Assembly (NCBI RefSeq): GCF_000737785.1
Contig: NZ_JPRO01000001.1
Span: 558,001 to 622,000, forward strand
Length of the DNA: 64,000 nt
Direction of reading: 5' to 3'
Source of the DNA: Chryseobacterium luteum
Lineage (GTDB): Bacteria > Bacteroidota > Bacteroidia > Flavobacteriales > Weeksellaceae
Shown: in pieces, positions 27,038 to 34,836 of the stretch
Layout of the letters: the number at the start of each line of letters is the position of its first letter
How positions within the stretch are numbered: the first letter of the stretch is position 1
Program-made: the position numbers and the translations under genes
The notes under the pieces: generated by a model
Database searches by the model: none
What the model saw: only the letters and a program-made list of their open reading frames with translations
What the model was told of the DNA's origin: nothing

Positions 27038-29155
27038 ATGCGAAAGACAATTTCTGTGAAAAAACCGGATTTTAGTATGGAGCCTCAGGAAAGAGAGATC
27101 TATAACTTTGAAAAAGACGGATTAGAGTTAAAATCATCTTACACCCGGAAAGATGTTAAAAATGAATCTTTAACGCAGACTTCTCCAGGAATTGCACCCT
27201 ATCTCAGAGGACCGTATTCCACCATGTATGTACAAAAACCATGGACTGTAAGACAATACGCAGGCTTTTCTACCGCAGAAGAATCCAATGCATTTTACAG
27301 AAGAAACCTGGCAGCAGGACAAAAAGGATTATCCGTAGCCTTTGACCTTGCCACACACAGAGGATATGATTCCGATCACACAAGAGTTGTAGGAGACGTG
27401 GGTAAAGCGGGCGTAGCCATCGACTCTGTTGAAGATATGAAAATTCTCTTTAATGAAATCCCTTTAGACCAGATCTCAGTATCTATGACGATGAACGGAG
27501 CCGTACTTCCTGTTTTGTCCTTCTATATTGTGGCTGCTGAAGAGCAGGGCGTGAAGCAGGAGCTTCTTTCAGGAACCATTCAGAATGATATTCTGAAAGA
27601 ATTTATGGTGAGGAATACCTATATTTATCCGCCGGCTCCTTCCATGAAGATCATTGCAGATATCTTTGAATATACTGCGCAGAATATTCCGAAATTCAAC
27701 TCTATTTCCATCTCAGGATACCACATGCAGGAAGCCGGTGCCACTCCGGTACTGGAAATGGCTTATACACTTGCAGACGGTCTCGAATATGTAAGAACAG
27801 GGATCAAAGCCGGAATGAATGTCGATGATTTTGCTCCCAGACTTTCATTCTTCTGGGCAATCGGAATGAACCACTTCATGGAAATTGCAAAAATGCGAGC
27901 CGCAAGATACATCTGGGCCACTCTTTTAAAGCAGTTCAATCCGCAGAATCCAAAATCGTTAGCATTAAGAACCCACTCCCAGACTTCAGGATGGTCTCTT
28001 ACAGAGCAGGAACCCTTCAATAATATTACAAGAACAGCCATTGAAGCCCTTTCCTCCGCCTTGGGTGGAACTCAGTCTCTGCATACCAATGCACTGGATG
28101 AAGCTATTGCACTCCCGACAGATTATTCAGCAAAAATCGCAAGAAACACCCAGATTATCCTTCAACAGGAAAGCGGGATCTGTGATGTTGTAGATCCTAT
28201 GGGTGGAAGCAACCTTGTGGAAAGCCTTACCCAGCAGATGATCGAAGAAGCAATGAAATATATAGGTGAGGTAGAGCAGGAAGGCGGAATGACAAAAGCC
28301 ATTGAAGCCGGAATTCCCAAAATGAGGATTGAAGAAGCAGCTGCTAAAAAGCAGGCTAAAATAGACAGTGGTGAAGAATTCATCATTGGCGTAAATTCAT
28401 TCAGAACAGCCTTAAAACAGGATGGAATAGAGATCCTGGATATCGATAATACAGAAGTCCGCAGGAAGCAGATCGAAAGACTTGAAAAAATAAAAGCAGA
28501 AAGAAACCCTGAAGCCGTTACAGAAATCCTGAACGATATCCGTGAAAGCGCAAAGACAGGAAAAGGAAATCTTCTGGCATTGTGTATAGAAGCAGCAAGA
28601 AGAAGAGTTACCCTTGGCGAAATGAGTGACGCCATGGAAGAAACTTTCGGAAGATATAAAGCCAATATCAGAACAATCTCTGGAGTATACGCTATGAACG
28701 CCGGGAAAAACGAATATTTTGAAAAAGCCCTTCATCTGACCCAGAAATTTGAAGAAGAAGAAGGCCGCCGCCCAAGACTTATGGTTGCCAAAATGGGCCA
28801 GGACGGACACGACAGGGGCGCTAAAGTAGTAGCTACTGCATTTGCCGATATGGGATTTGATGTCGATGTGGCACCATTGTTCCAGACTCCCGAAGAAGTA
28901 GCTAAACAGGCCGTAGAAAATGATATCCACATCCTCGGGGTATCTTCTCTTGCTGCCGGTCATAAAACACTCGTTCCGCAGGTTGTGGAAGAGCTTAAAA
29001 AACTGGGGGCAGATGATATTACCATCGTGGTGGGAGGTGTTATTCCACAGCAGGACTACGAATTCCTGTATGCGAACGGGGCAGATTTTATTTTCGGTCC
29101 CGGAACCAATCTTCCGAAATGTGCAGTTGAAATTTTAGAAAAATTTTTAAATTAA
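27038..29155 (+). CDS. scpA: Methylmalonyl-CoA mutase, large subunit with B12 domain
   Basis: Adenosylcobalamin enzyme that interconverts methylmalonyl-CoA and succinyl-CoA. The catalytic barrel fills about residues 30-560 ([30 protein letters not shown]). The C-terminal B12-binding domain has the DxHxxG motif in [11 protein letters not shown] (Asp589, His591). The 705 residues are the size of the MutB/ScpA large subunit. No small-subunit gene is adjacent. The chaperone GTPase MeaB lies about 7.5 kb downstream at 36674 on the same strand. Confidence 0.95.
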   Translation: MRKTISVKKPDFSMEPQEREIYNFEKDGLELKSSYTRKDVKNESLTQTSPGIAPYLRGPYSTMYVQKPWTVRQYAGFSTAEESNAFYRRNLAAGQKGLSVAFDLATHRGYDSDHTRVVGDVGKAGVAIDSVEDMKILFNEIPLDQISVSMTMNGAVLPVLSFYIVAAEEQGVKQELLSGTIQNDILKEFMVRNTYIYPPAPSMKIIADIFEYTAQNIPKFNSISISGYHMQEAGATPVLEMAYTLADGLEYVRTGIKAGMNVDDFAPRLSFFWAIGMNHFMEIAKMRAARYIWATLLKQFNPQNPKSLALRTHSQTSGWSLTEQEPFNNITRTAIEALSSALGGTQSLHTNALDEAIALPTDYSAKIARNTQIILQQESGICDVVDPMGGSNLVESLTQQMIEEAMKYIGEVEQEGGMTKAIEAGIPKMRIEEAAAKKQAKIDSGEEFIIGVNSFRTALKQDGIEILDIDNTEVRRKQIERLEKIKAERNPEAVTEILNDIRESAKTGKGNLLALCIEAARRRVTLGEMSDAMEETFGRYKANIRTISGVYAMNAGKNEYFEKALHLTQKFEEEEGRRPRLMVAKMGQDGHDRGAKVVATAFADMGFDVDVAPLFQTPEEVAKQAVENDIHILGVSSLAAGHKTLVPQVVEELKKLGADDITIVVGGVIPQQDYEFLYANGADFIFGPGTNLPKCAVEILEKFLN

Positions 29156-29212
29156 CATTTTAGAAAGGATAACTTGCACAGCTTTTGTATAGTTTAAGTG
29201 AAAAATTTCATT

Positions 29213-29713
29213 ATGGCTTATACAGTAGTTTCAGTATTTCCGGTGACTGTAGATACAGAGGAAATTAAAAAGAATTTAAAAGAAAAAGGCTTTGACGAAG
29301 CAGATATCATCATTTCAAAGTCTAGAGTAGAAAGCGGATTGTCGGTTGATCATTATCAGGAAGACGAGCAGACCAAAGGATTTTTTAATTACGTGTTTGC
29401 CCACGATGCAGAGATGTTGGATGCCTATCGTAAATATAGTATAGGAAGAAGCACCGTTATCGTGTATGCCAATGATCTTGAGCGGGCTAAAGATGCAAAA
29501 GCCGTTTTGAATGAAAACGGGGCTCTTGAAGTATACCGAAGACCATCGGAAACCCGGGAAAATATTCCGGAAGGTATGACGGAGCAGGAATATAACGGGA
29601 TTATAGCCAAAGCAAGACACAATATTTATTTTCTTGGATCAGAAAGAGTGTACCACTCCAATGAAGCCAAAGGAATGGATGATGAAATGGATAGTTTAGG
29701 CTCAAAAGATTAA
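29213..29713 (+). CDS. Conserved hypothetical protein, stress-protein-like N-terminus
   Basis: Cytoplasmic protein of 166 residues. The start is set at ATG 29213 (MAYTVVSVFPVTVDTEEIKKNL); an in-frame GTG 15 bases upstream is less likely. The first 50 residues (VFPVTVD..EIKKNLKEKGFDEADIIISKS) resemble the YflT/general-stress-protein 17M pattern, and a YANDLERAKDAKAVLNENGA segment repeats a similar fold. The C-terminus is acidic. It lies 57 bases after the mutase gene and could be co-transcribed. The role is unknown. Confidence 0.65.
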   Translation: MAYTVVSVFPVTVDTEEIKKNLKEKGFDEADIIISKSRVESGLSVDHYQEDEQTKGFFNYVFAHDAEMLDAYRKYSIGRSTVIVYANDLERAKDAKAVLNENGALEVYRRPSETRENIPEGMTEQEYNGIIAKARHNIYFLGSERVYHSNEAKGMDDEMDSLGSKD

Positions 29714-29733
29714 TCTCAAACAAAAAAACAAAT

Positions 29734-29760
29734 CCCGGATATAAAATTATCCGGGCTTTT
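29734..29760 (+). terminator. Terminator after the conserved hypothetical gene
   Basis: CCCGGATA (29734-29741) pairs perfectly with TATCCGGG (29748-29755), followed by CTTTTT. Confidence 0.85.
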
Positions 29761-29773
29761 TCTATTAAAAAAA

Positions 29774-29803
29774 TTTGAATATTCAGAAAAATTAATATAT
29801 TTG
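29774..29803 (+). promoter_or_regulatory. Strong promoter of the leader transcript before the RNA-repair genes
   Basis: TTTG (29774-29777), an 18-base spacer and TATATTTG (29796-29803) match the Bacteroidota consensus fully. Transcription should begin near 29810. It lies 14 bases after the upstream terminator and 370 bases before the first large gene. Confidence 0.7.
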
Positions 29804-29845
29804 CACCTGAAAATCAAGTTTAACCCATTAAAAAACAACGAAGCA

Positions 29846-29923
29846 ATGTTCAAAACGAATCAGAATTCTTCAGCTGGAGTACCCCTTATGGTGGTATGGC
29901 TTCGTGGTTTGGTATACTCTTAG
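29846..29923 (+). CDS. Possible 25-residue leader peptide
   Basis: A 26-codon frame beginning MFKTNQNSSAGVPLMVV and ending WLRGLVYS lies between a strong promoter and a terminator, 251 bases before the first gene of the rtcB-prfH region. The bases ACGAAGC just before its ATG (29838-29844) can pair with GCTTCGT inside it (29899-29905), which could hide its ribosome site. It is too short for coding statistics. It may be a leader peptide for attenuation or the chance content of a small RNA. Confidence 0.4.
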   Translation: MFKTNQNSSAGVPLMVVWLRGLVYS

Positions 29924-29950
29924 AATAATAGTACAACGAAATATCAAAAC

Positions 29951-29978
29951 CCGAAGTCGTAAAGATTTCGGTTTTTTT
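29951..29978 (+). terminator. Terminator or attenuator of the leader transcript
   Basis: CCGAAGTC (29951-29958) pairs with GATTTCGG (29964-29971) with one G-U pair, followed by seven T residues. It would give a transcript of roughly 170 bases, or act as an attenuator for the genes downstream. Confidence 0.75.
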
Positions 29979-30173
29979 ATTGCGCAATATGTAAACTCCA
30001 GTTTCCCCGAAATTTTTTAGTGTCATTAAGAACAGATGAAAAGATCTTATACGGTCCTGTTCATGCTGTTCATTATCGTAAATCAATCAACTATTATTTT
30101 AGTTGAATAAGAAAAGGTGTATACAGATTCAAAGTCCAGGATCTTGTATCCGGCATCTTTGTGCTTATCATTA
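29979..30173 (+). other. Non-coding stretch before the first repair-region gene
   Basis: Nearly 200 bases with no convincing ORF. It contains an inverted repeat, TCAACTA-N6-TAGTTGA, at 30087-30106, which could be an operator. No perfect TAnnTTTG box was found near the ATG at 30174; CATCTTTG at about 30153 differs at one key base. Expression of the repair genes may therefore depend on read-through from the leader promoter. Confidence 0.4.
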
Positions 30174-30908
30174 ATGGAAAATAATAACCTTCTGTTTCAC
30201 CGCCTTAGAAGCGCAAGAAGCAGAAAAAGAACAGGGATAAAAGATGTAGAAAAGCAGATAAGAAAAAAGTATAAACGTAGTAAAGAACTTTGGAACATCA
30301 GAAAGAATATTCCGTGGATTCCACTGGAAAATCCCTATCAGAGGGGATTTGTAAGATTCTTCGTACTGAATTATGAAGTGAAAAGATCTCAAGATGCAGA
30401 TTTCTTTGAAGGAATTCTGAAGAAGATCAACACCTGTATGTATTCCGAAAGCCGGCTGTTTCTGAAAAAGAAAAAAAAGTTCGGACGAAGGATATATGTG
30501 GAAAAAGCACAGAAGCTCAACCGGATTTCCTTCTATGCATGGACAGACCCAAAATTTGGAATGACCTCCAGAGAAAGGCAGTATTTTCTTAAAAAAGAAG
30601 AATACAATCCATTCAGAAAAAGGAATGAAACGTACTACGAATTCATTGAACCCTGGAGATTTACGCTACGGATAAGACCTTATATGATCACGCACTACAA
30701 ACCTGTAGATGCCGAACTTGAAAAAGAATATGCTGAGATAGAATCATATGTCAGCCAACATAAAGTGGCGGGAATAATCCAAAAGAAAATCTATGGTAAA
30801 TCAAATGCCTGGAAAAGGGAATATGAAACCGATCTTATCAAAAGCAGGAAATATGCTGCCTGCATCATATCTGCAACAGAGATTGCAGACTATTTTGAGG
30901 ACTTGTAA
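30174..30908 (+). CDS. Basic protein of unknown function, first gene of the RtcB-PrfH region
   Basis: Protein of 244 residues if read from the ATG at 30174 (MENNNLLFHRLRSARSRKR); a GTG 57 bases upstream would extend it. It is strongly basic, starts with an Arg/Lys-rich stretch, and has no signal peptide or membrane segment. Notable patches are NIPWIPLENPYQRGFVRFF, a KKKKKFGRR tract near residue 105 and EFIEPWRFTLRIRPYMITHY. The charge suggests RNA or ribosome binding, but no family was recognised and no catalytic motif is evident. It lies 27 bases before rtcB, so it very likely shares the operon and the process. Confidence 0.7.
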   Translation: MENNNLLFHRLRSARSRKRTGIKDVEKQIRKKYKRSKELWNIRKNIPWIPLENPYQRGFVRFFVLNYEVKRSQDADFFEGILKKINTCMYSESRLFLKKKKKFGRRIYVEKAQKLNRISFYAWTDPKFGMTSRERQYFLKKEEYNPFRKRNETYYEFIEPWRFTLRIRPYMITHYKPVDAELEKEYAEIESYVSQHKVAGIIQKKIYGKSNAWKREYETDLIKSRKYAACIISATEIADYFEDL

Positions 30909-30935
30909 GGTCCTGTATGATTTAAAACAAAAACA

Positions 30936-32327
30936 ATGGGAAATTTAAAACTAAAAGGAAAAGATATATTAAAACTCGGCTATCCAAATAATCAAAGCGT
31001 CAACGTGGCCCTGGAAGTCATGAAAAGAAATTTTGCAACGAAGAACATTCATCATGTAAAATCTATTTTAAAAGACATCCTCCTCAATCCGGAGAACTTT
31101 GAAAAAGACCTCACTTTCGGGCAGATCGCAGAATCACTGCTTTCTTCCAGAAAAACAGAAAAACGAATGCTCAATAATCAGCGCGCTTCCTTTCAGATTT
31201 TTGGAAACAATATCTCTGAAGAAGCAAAAAACCAGCTGTATACGGCTTTGAAGCTACCTGTTTCAATACAGGGTGCCTTAATGCCCGATGCCCACAGCGG
31301 TTACGGACTTCCGATTGGAGGCGTTCTGGCTGTAGAAAACGCAGTAATTCCTTACGGTGTAGGAATGGATATCGGCTGCAGAATGAGCCTCAGTATTTTG
31401 GATATACCCGTTTCATATCTTGACGGAGCAAGAGATAAATATGAAAAAGCTCTTGCCGAACATACCAAATTCGGGATGTACGAAACACATAAATCTCATA
31501 TAGATCATGAAATCTTTGAGAGAGATACTTTCGGCATGATCCCCATTTTGAGGAGATTAAAGGGAAAAGCCATCAAACAGATGGGGTCTTCCGGCGGCGG
31601 AAATCACTTTGTGGAATTCGGAGAAGTGGAAATCACGGAAGAAGATGACCAGGTTGGTCTTCCGAAAGGAAAATACCTGGGGATTTTATCACACAGTGGC
31701 TCCAGGGGTTTGGGTGCTGAGATTGCACAATACTACTCAAGAGTAGCGGCAGATCAGTGTCCGCTGCCAAAAGAAGCACAGCAGTTTGCCTGGCTGGATC
31801 TGAATACCCATCTCGGTCTTGAATACTGGACCGCGATGAATCTTGCCGGAGATTATGCTTCCGCCTGTCACGATGATATTCACAGAAGGCTTGTAAAAGC
31901 TGTCGGCGGAAGAGTAAAAGCAAGAATTGAGAACCATCACAACTTCGCATGGAAAGAAGTTCACAACGGAAAAGAAGTGATTGTCCACAGAAAAGGAGCC
32001 ACTCCTGCCAACGAAAATGAACTGGGAATGATTCCGGGATCCATGACGGCAAAAGGTTTTATCGTCCGCGGAAAAGGAAATCCCGACGCATTGAAGTCAG
32101 CTTCGCATGGAGCGGGAAGAGCCCATTCAAGAGGAGAATGCAGAAGTCTTTTCACTCAGAATGATATCAAAAAAGAACTGAAGCTGAAGAAAGTCACTTT
32201 GATAGGCGGTAACACGGAAGAAGCCCCGATGGCCTATAAAGATATTCACGAAGTAATGAATGCACAGAGCGAATTGGTAGACATTCTCGGAACATTTCAG
32301 CCCCGGATTGTGAGAATGGATAAATAA
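30936..32327 (+). CDS. rtcB: RtcB family RNA ligase
   Basis: GTP- and Mn-dependent ligase joining RNA 3'-phosphate or 2',3'-cyclic phosphate ends to 5'-OH ends. Its 463 residues include metal-binding and catalytic motifs: DAHSGYGLPIGG, GVGMDIGCRM (Asp145, Cys148), SSGGGNHFVEFG, LSHSGSRGLG, ENHHNFAWKE and the guanylated His391 in SHGAGRAHSR. All key residues appear intact. Standing close upstream of prfH, it fits the RtcB2-PrfH type of pair that repairs 16S rRNA cut in the decoding centre. The tRNA-ligase role of other RtcB proteins cannot be excluded. Confidence 0.93.
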   Translation: MGNLKLKGKDILKLGYPNNQSVNVALEVMKRNFATKNIHHVKSILKDILLNPENFEKDLTFGQIAESLLSSRKTEKRMLNNQRASFQIFGNNISEEAKNQLYTALKLPVSIQGALMPDAHSGYGLPIGGVLAVENAVIPYGVGMDIGCRMSLSILDIPVSYLDGARDKYEKALAEHTKFGMYETHKSHIDHEIFERDTFGMIPILRRLKGKAIKQMGSSGGGNHFVEFGEVEITEEDDQVGLPKGKYLGILSHSGSRGLGAEIAQYYSRVAADQCPLPKEAQQFAWLDLNTHLGLEYWTAMNLAGDYASACHDDIHRRLVKAVGGRVKARIENHHNFAWKEVHNGKEVIVHRKGATPANENELGMIPGSMTAKGFIVRGKGNPDALKSASHGAGRAHSRGECRSLFTQNDIKKELKLKKVTLIGGNTEEAPMAYKDIHEVMNAQSELVDILGTFQPRIVRMDK

Positions 32328-32384
32328 TTAAGTTGCTGGTTTATATCTGAAAGAATCTACTTTCAATAAACCCGCAACTTCCAG

Positions 32385-32415
32385 CCTTATAGGTTTCAAA
32401 AACCTATAAGGTTTT
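32385..32415 (+). terminator. Perfect hairpin with T run between rtcB and the nucleotidyltransferase gene
   Basis: CCTTATAGGTTT (32385-32396) pairs perfectly with AAACCTATAAGG (32400-32411) around CAA, followed by TTTT. It looks like an intrinsic terminator 57 bases after rtcB, so genes downstream may be expressed less than rtcB. No obvious new promoter lies in the 22 bases before the next ATG. Confidence 0.7.
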
Positions 32416-32437
32416 ATAAACAACAAAAAAATAAAAA

Positions 32438-32989
32438 ATGGGAGCGCCTCATAACATAAAAAGATACGGAGAAGTCTGGCCGGAATTTAGAATCCTGCAT
32501 GGACTTGAAATTTTAAATAAATTAAAGGATAAAGTCATCATATCAGGTGGATGGGCGTGGCATTTTATGTCAGAAACAGGACATACAGAATACAAGCATG
32601 CCCATGACCACAAGGATATTGATGTTTTTGTAAAGAAAGAAAACGCAGCTGAAGCAGTTATGATTCTTCAGCAGGAAGGTTTTCAGAAAGTATGGACGCG
32701 GTATGATCATCTGCAGAGTAAAGAAAACTTCCGCAGGTATGAGAAAACAACCGAACTCGAAAACGGAAAATCTCACAGAATTACGATAGATTTCTTTGAA
32801 AGAAATGACCTGGAAACTATTGAAGTCAACGGCTTTAGGGTTGTCAGACCTGATGTATTACTGACTTTTTACACAAACATTCATTCCAGCGATAAATGCT
32901 GGGCTGTAATGGCTGCCAAAGATTTACTGCAGAAAGGAATTGACCCTGTCGGTCATCCAAAATTAAGTGAAATCCCTAACGTAAATTAA
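32438..32989 (+). CDS. Minimal nucleotidyltransferase-fold protein
   Basis: Cytoplasmic protein of 183 residues with the polymerase-beta-type nucleotidyltransferase pattern: GGW at residues 37-39, then DHKDIDVFV with Asp60 and Asp62, and a third acidic residue at Asp118 in RITIDFFE. The GGWAWHF...DIDVFV form is like aminoglycoside or lincosamide nucleotidyltransferases, but no antibiotic-specific domain is seen. Placed between rtcB and prfH, it could add nucleotides or a nucleotidyl group to RNA ends during repair; that is inference. It stops 1 base before the next ATG. Confidence 0.72.
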   Translation: MGAPHNIKRYGEVWPEFRILHGLEILNKLKDKVIISGGWAWHFMSETGHTEYKHAHDHKDIDVFVKKENAAEAVMILQQEGFQKVWTRYDHLQSKENFRRYEKTTELENGKSHRITIDFFERNDLETIEVNGFRVVRPDVLLTFYTNIHSSDKCWAVMAAKDLLQKGIDPVGHPKLSEIPNVN

Positions 32990-32990
32990 A

Positions 32991-33575
32991 ATGGAAAAAA
33001 GATACAAACAACAATATTCTTCTTACTATACTGATTGCCTGGTTGTCTGTCCGGAATGTGGAAAGGATGCAGTTGTTAAAAATGAAAATAATTATAAAGA
33101 AGCCGTTCTGGAATGCAGACACTGTAATTTGAGAAAAACAGGATATGAAATGGTCGTTTATAAAGCAATTGTCAAGCTTCATTGTCCTGTTTGTGCACAT
33201 TCTATCCGCGTTGAAAGATGTGTAAAAGAAAAACTTCCGAAGATTTCGGTTCAGTGTGGAGAATGTGATGCCCGGTTTGATATAAAACCAAGATATGAAA
33301 AGTATTTTAGCAATTACTCTCAGAAAGCACAGGGACTGAAGCAGGATGATGTTTTTGGCTGCCCACTTTATTTTCAGGATGACTGCAAGGGAAATTTATT
33401 TTGGGCAAAAAACAGAGAATACCTTTTGGAGATGGAGGCTTATATTTCATCAGAATTAAGAACACTGCCATACAGAATGCGTATGGTAGAAAGACTTCCG
33501 GCCTTTATCAAAGAAGCAAAGAACAGAGAAGCGGTTTTAAAAATTTTACAAAAATGGAAAAACTCATACAGATAA
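32991..33575 (+). CDS. Double zinc-ribbon protein, candidate rRNA/ribosome-binding factor
   Basis: Protein of 194 residues with two four-Cys zinc ribbons: C20-x2-C23 with C42-x2-C45, and C65-x2-C68 with C89-x2-C92. The C-terminal half is helical and charged (MEAYISSELRTLPYRMRMVERLP, then FIKEAKNREAVLKIL). Zinc ribbons of this kind often bind RNA or ribosomes. The gene begins 1 base after the nucleotidyltransferase gene and overlaps the start of prfH by 22 bases, showing translational coupling. The specific family is not recognised. Confidence 0.75.
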   Translation: MEKRYKQQYSSYYTDCLVVCPECGKDAVVKNENNYKEAVLECRHCNLRKTGYEMVVYKAIVKLHCPVCAHSIRVERCVKEKLPKISVQCGECDARFDIKPRYEKYFSNYSQKAQGLKQDDVFGCPLYFQDDCKGNLFWAKNREYLLEMEAYISSELRTLPYRMRMVERLPAFIKEAKNREAVLKILQKWKNSYR

Positions 33576-34252
33576 CCTCAGGAAGAGGACCTTTAGAATG
33601 CCAGTGGGTTATCGCTAAAGTATTGAAGGTCCTTCTTGAGGAAATCAAGAATAATAAAATATAATACGAAATCATCCACCGTGAAAATGGTGATGAAAAC
33701 CTGACCCTTAAATCCGTAACCATACTGCTAAAAGCAAAAGAACTGAATATATTTTTAAAAACATGGTTAGGAAGCATATGCTGGACCGGGAAAAGTACGT
33801 TCAGGAAACTTCACAAAAGGAGTAACTGGTTTATCGGTGTTTTTGAGCTGGAAGGACTGGAAAAAATCAATTTCAGTGAAAAAGATATTCAGTTCCAGAC
33901 CACAAGAAGCCAGGGAAACGGCGGTCAGAATGTGAACAAAGTAAATACGGCTGTCCGTGCGACTCACCTGCCAACAGGCGAAAGTGTATTTGCACAGGAT
34001 TCCCGGTCACAGCTGGAGAATAAAAAGCTTGCCATCACGAGGCTGAAAGAAAAAGTGACCGGACTCTATATCAGACAGCTGGAAAAAAGAATGCAGGACA
34101 CATGGAACAATCATCTGCAGGTACAGAGAGGAAATCCGGTCCGGACATTTTCAGGGACAGATTTTAAAAAGAACCATCAGGATAAATCATTTAAAAAACA
34201 GCGGAATATCCTGAAAAAAGAACTAAAAAACAATAGAAATGACCTTAACTAA
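33554..34252 (+). pseudogene. prfH: PrfH release-factor homologue with an in-frame TAA at codon 37
   Basis: The start is ATG 33554, MEKLIQITSGRGPLECQWV, typical of PrfH. The frame meets TAA at 33662-33664 (codon 37) and then continues unbroken in the same frame to the stop at 34250-34252. Read through, it gives 232 residues with GNGGQNVNK (GGQ at 123-125) and the PrfH-like stretch HKRSNWFIGV and tail RGNPVRTFSG. PrfH lacks the codon-reading domain of RF1/RF2 and releases peptides from ribosomes damaged in the decoding centre, working with RtcB. No ATG, GTG or TTG lies between the stop and the GGQ, so a functional shorter start is unlikely. The cause could be a nonsense mutation, a sequence error or stop-codon readthrough. 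Confidence 0.85.
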
Positions 34253-34745
34253 AAGTAAATATTATTTTGAAGCACTGGATAATTATCCATACAGTCTTCC
34301 CGACTGCCTGGAAGCCTTGAATTATGCTCTCTCCTATGATCCTGAAGACGCCGACAGCCTGTGCCTGATGGGAAGAATATACAGCGAAATGCTTACAGAT
34401 TATGAAAAAGCAAAAATGTACTTCGAAGAAGCCATGCAGTATAATGTAGCTAATCTCAACACTCCGCTGCATTATATCAAATGCCTTTTGGATAATGAGG
34501 ATCTGGATGAAGCTGAAAAACTGATTAATTATGCTTTAAAAATCAAAGGAATAGATAAAGCAAGGATATTGATACAGAAATCGCAGCTGTTTGAGATCAG
34601 ATTGGAATACAAAAAAGCATTGGAGCCCCTGAAAGAAGCTGAAAAATACAGTTATAATCAGGCTATGATTGATTTTGTGAGAAGCAGGGCAAAATTTATT
34701 AAAAGCAAAATGGCGAAATCAAAAAAGAAAAAAGTGAAAAAGTAA
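34239..34745 (+). CDS. TPR-repeat protein
   Basis: Helical protein of 168 residues with about three tetratricopeptide-like repeats (ALNYALSYDPEDADSLCLMG, AKMYFEEAMQYNVANLNT, ALEPLKEAEKYSYNQA) and a very basic end, KSKMAKSKKKKVKK. No signal peptide. Its start overlaps the end of prfH by 14 bases, so it belongs to the same operon. TPR proteins bind other proteins, and the Lys-rich tail could contact RNA. A scaffold role in the repair set is inference. Confidence 0.78.
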   Translation: MTLTKSKYYFEALDNYPYSLPDCLEALNYALSYDPEDADSLCLMGRIYSEMLTDYEKAKMYFEEAMQYNVANLNTPLHYIKCLLDNEDLDEAEKLINYALKIKGIDKARILIQKSQLFEIRLEYKKALEPLKEAEKYSYNQAMIDFVRSRAKFIKSKMAKSKKKKVKK

Positions 34746-34797
34746 ATCTACTTTTTGCCGAAAATAAAAAGGTTTAAATTACAGTTGAATCAATGCA

Positions 34798-34823
34798 AAA
34801 GGATCTTTTTAAGGTCCTTTTTT
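34798..34823 (+). terminator. Terminator of the RtcB-PrfH region
   Basis: AAAGGATC (34798-34805) pairs with GGTCCTTT (34813-34820) with one wobble pair, followed by TTT. Confidence 0.75.
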
Positions 34824-34836
34824 GTAGTTTTACGGG

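Noticed and set aside
28162..28963. Long open frames (over 160 codons) on the minus strand inside the methylmalonyl-CoA mutase gene
   Set aside because: They are antisense to a fully conserved enzyme, overlap each other in different frames and encode Ser/Leu- and Phe/Cys-rich chains typical of antisense translation.
33554..33670. A prfB-like programmed +1 frameshift as the explanation for the prfH stop
   Set aside because: The prfB mechanism uses UGA and shifts frame. Here the stop is TAA and the coding sequence continues in the same frame, so readthrough or mutation is needed, not a frameshift.
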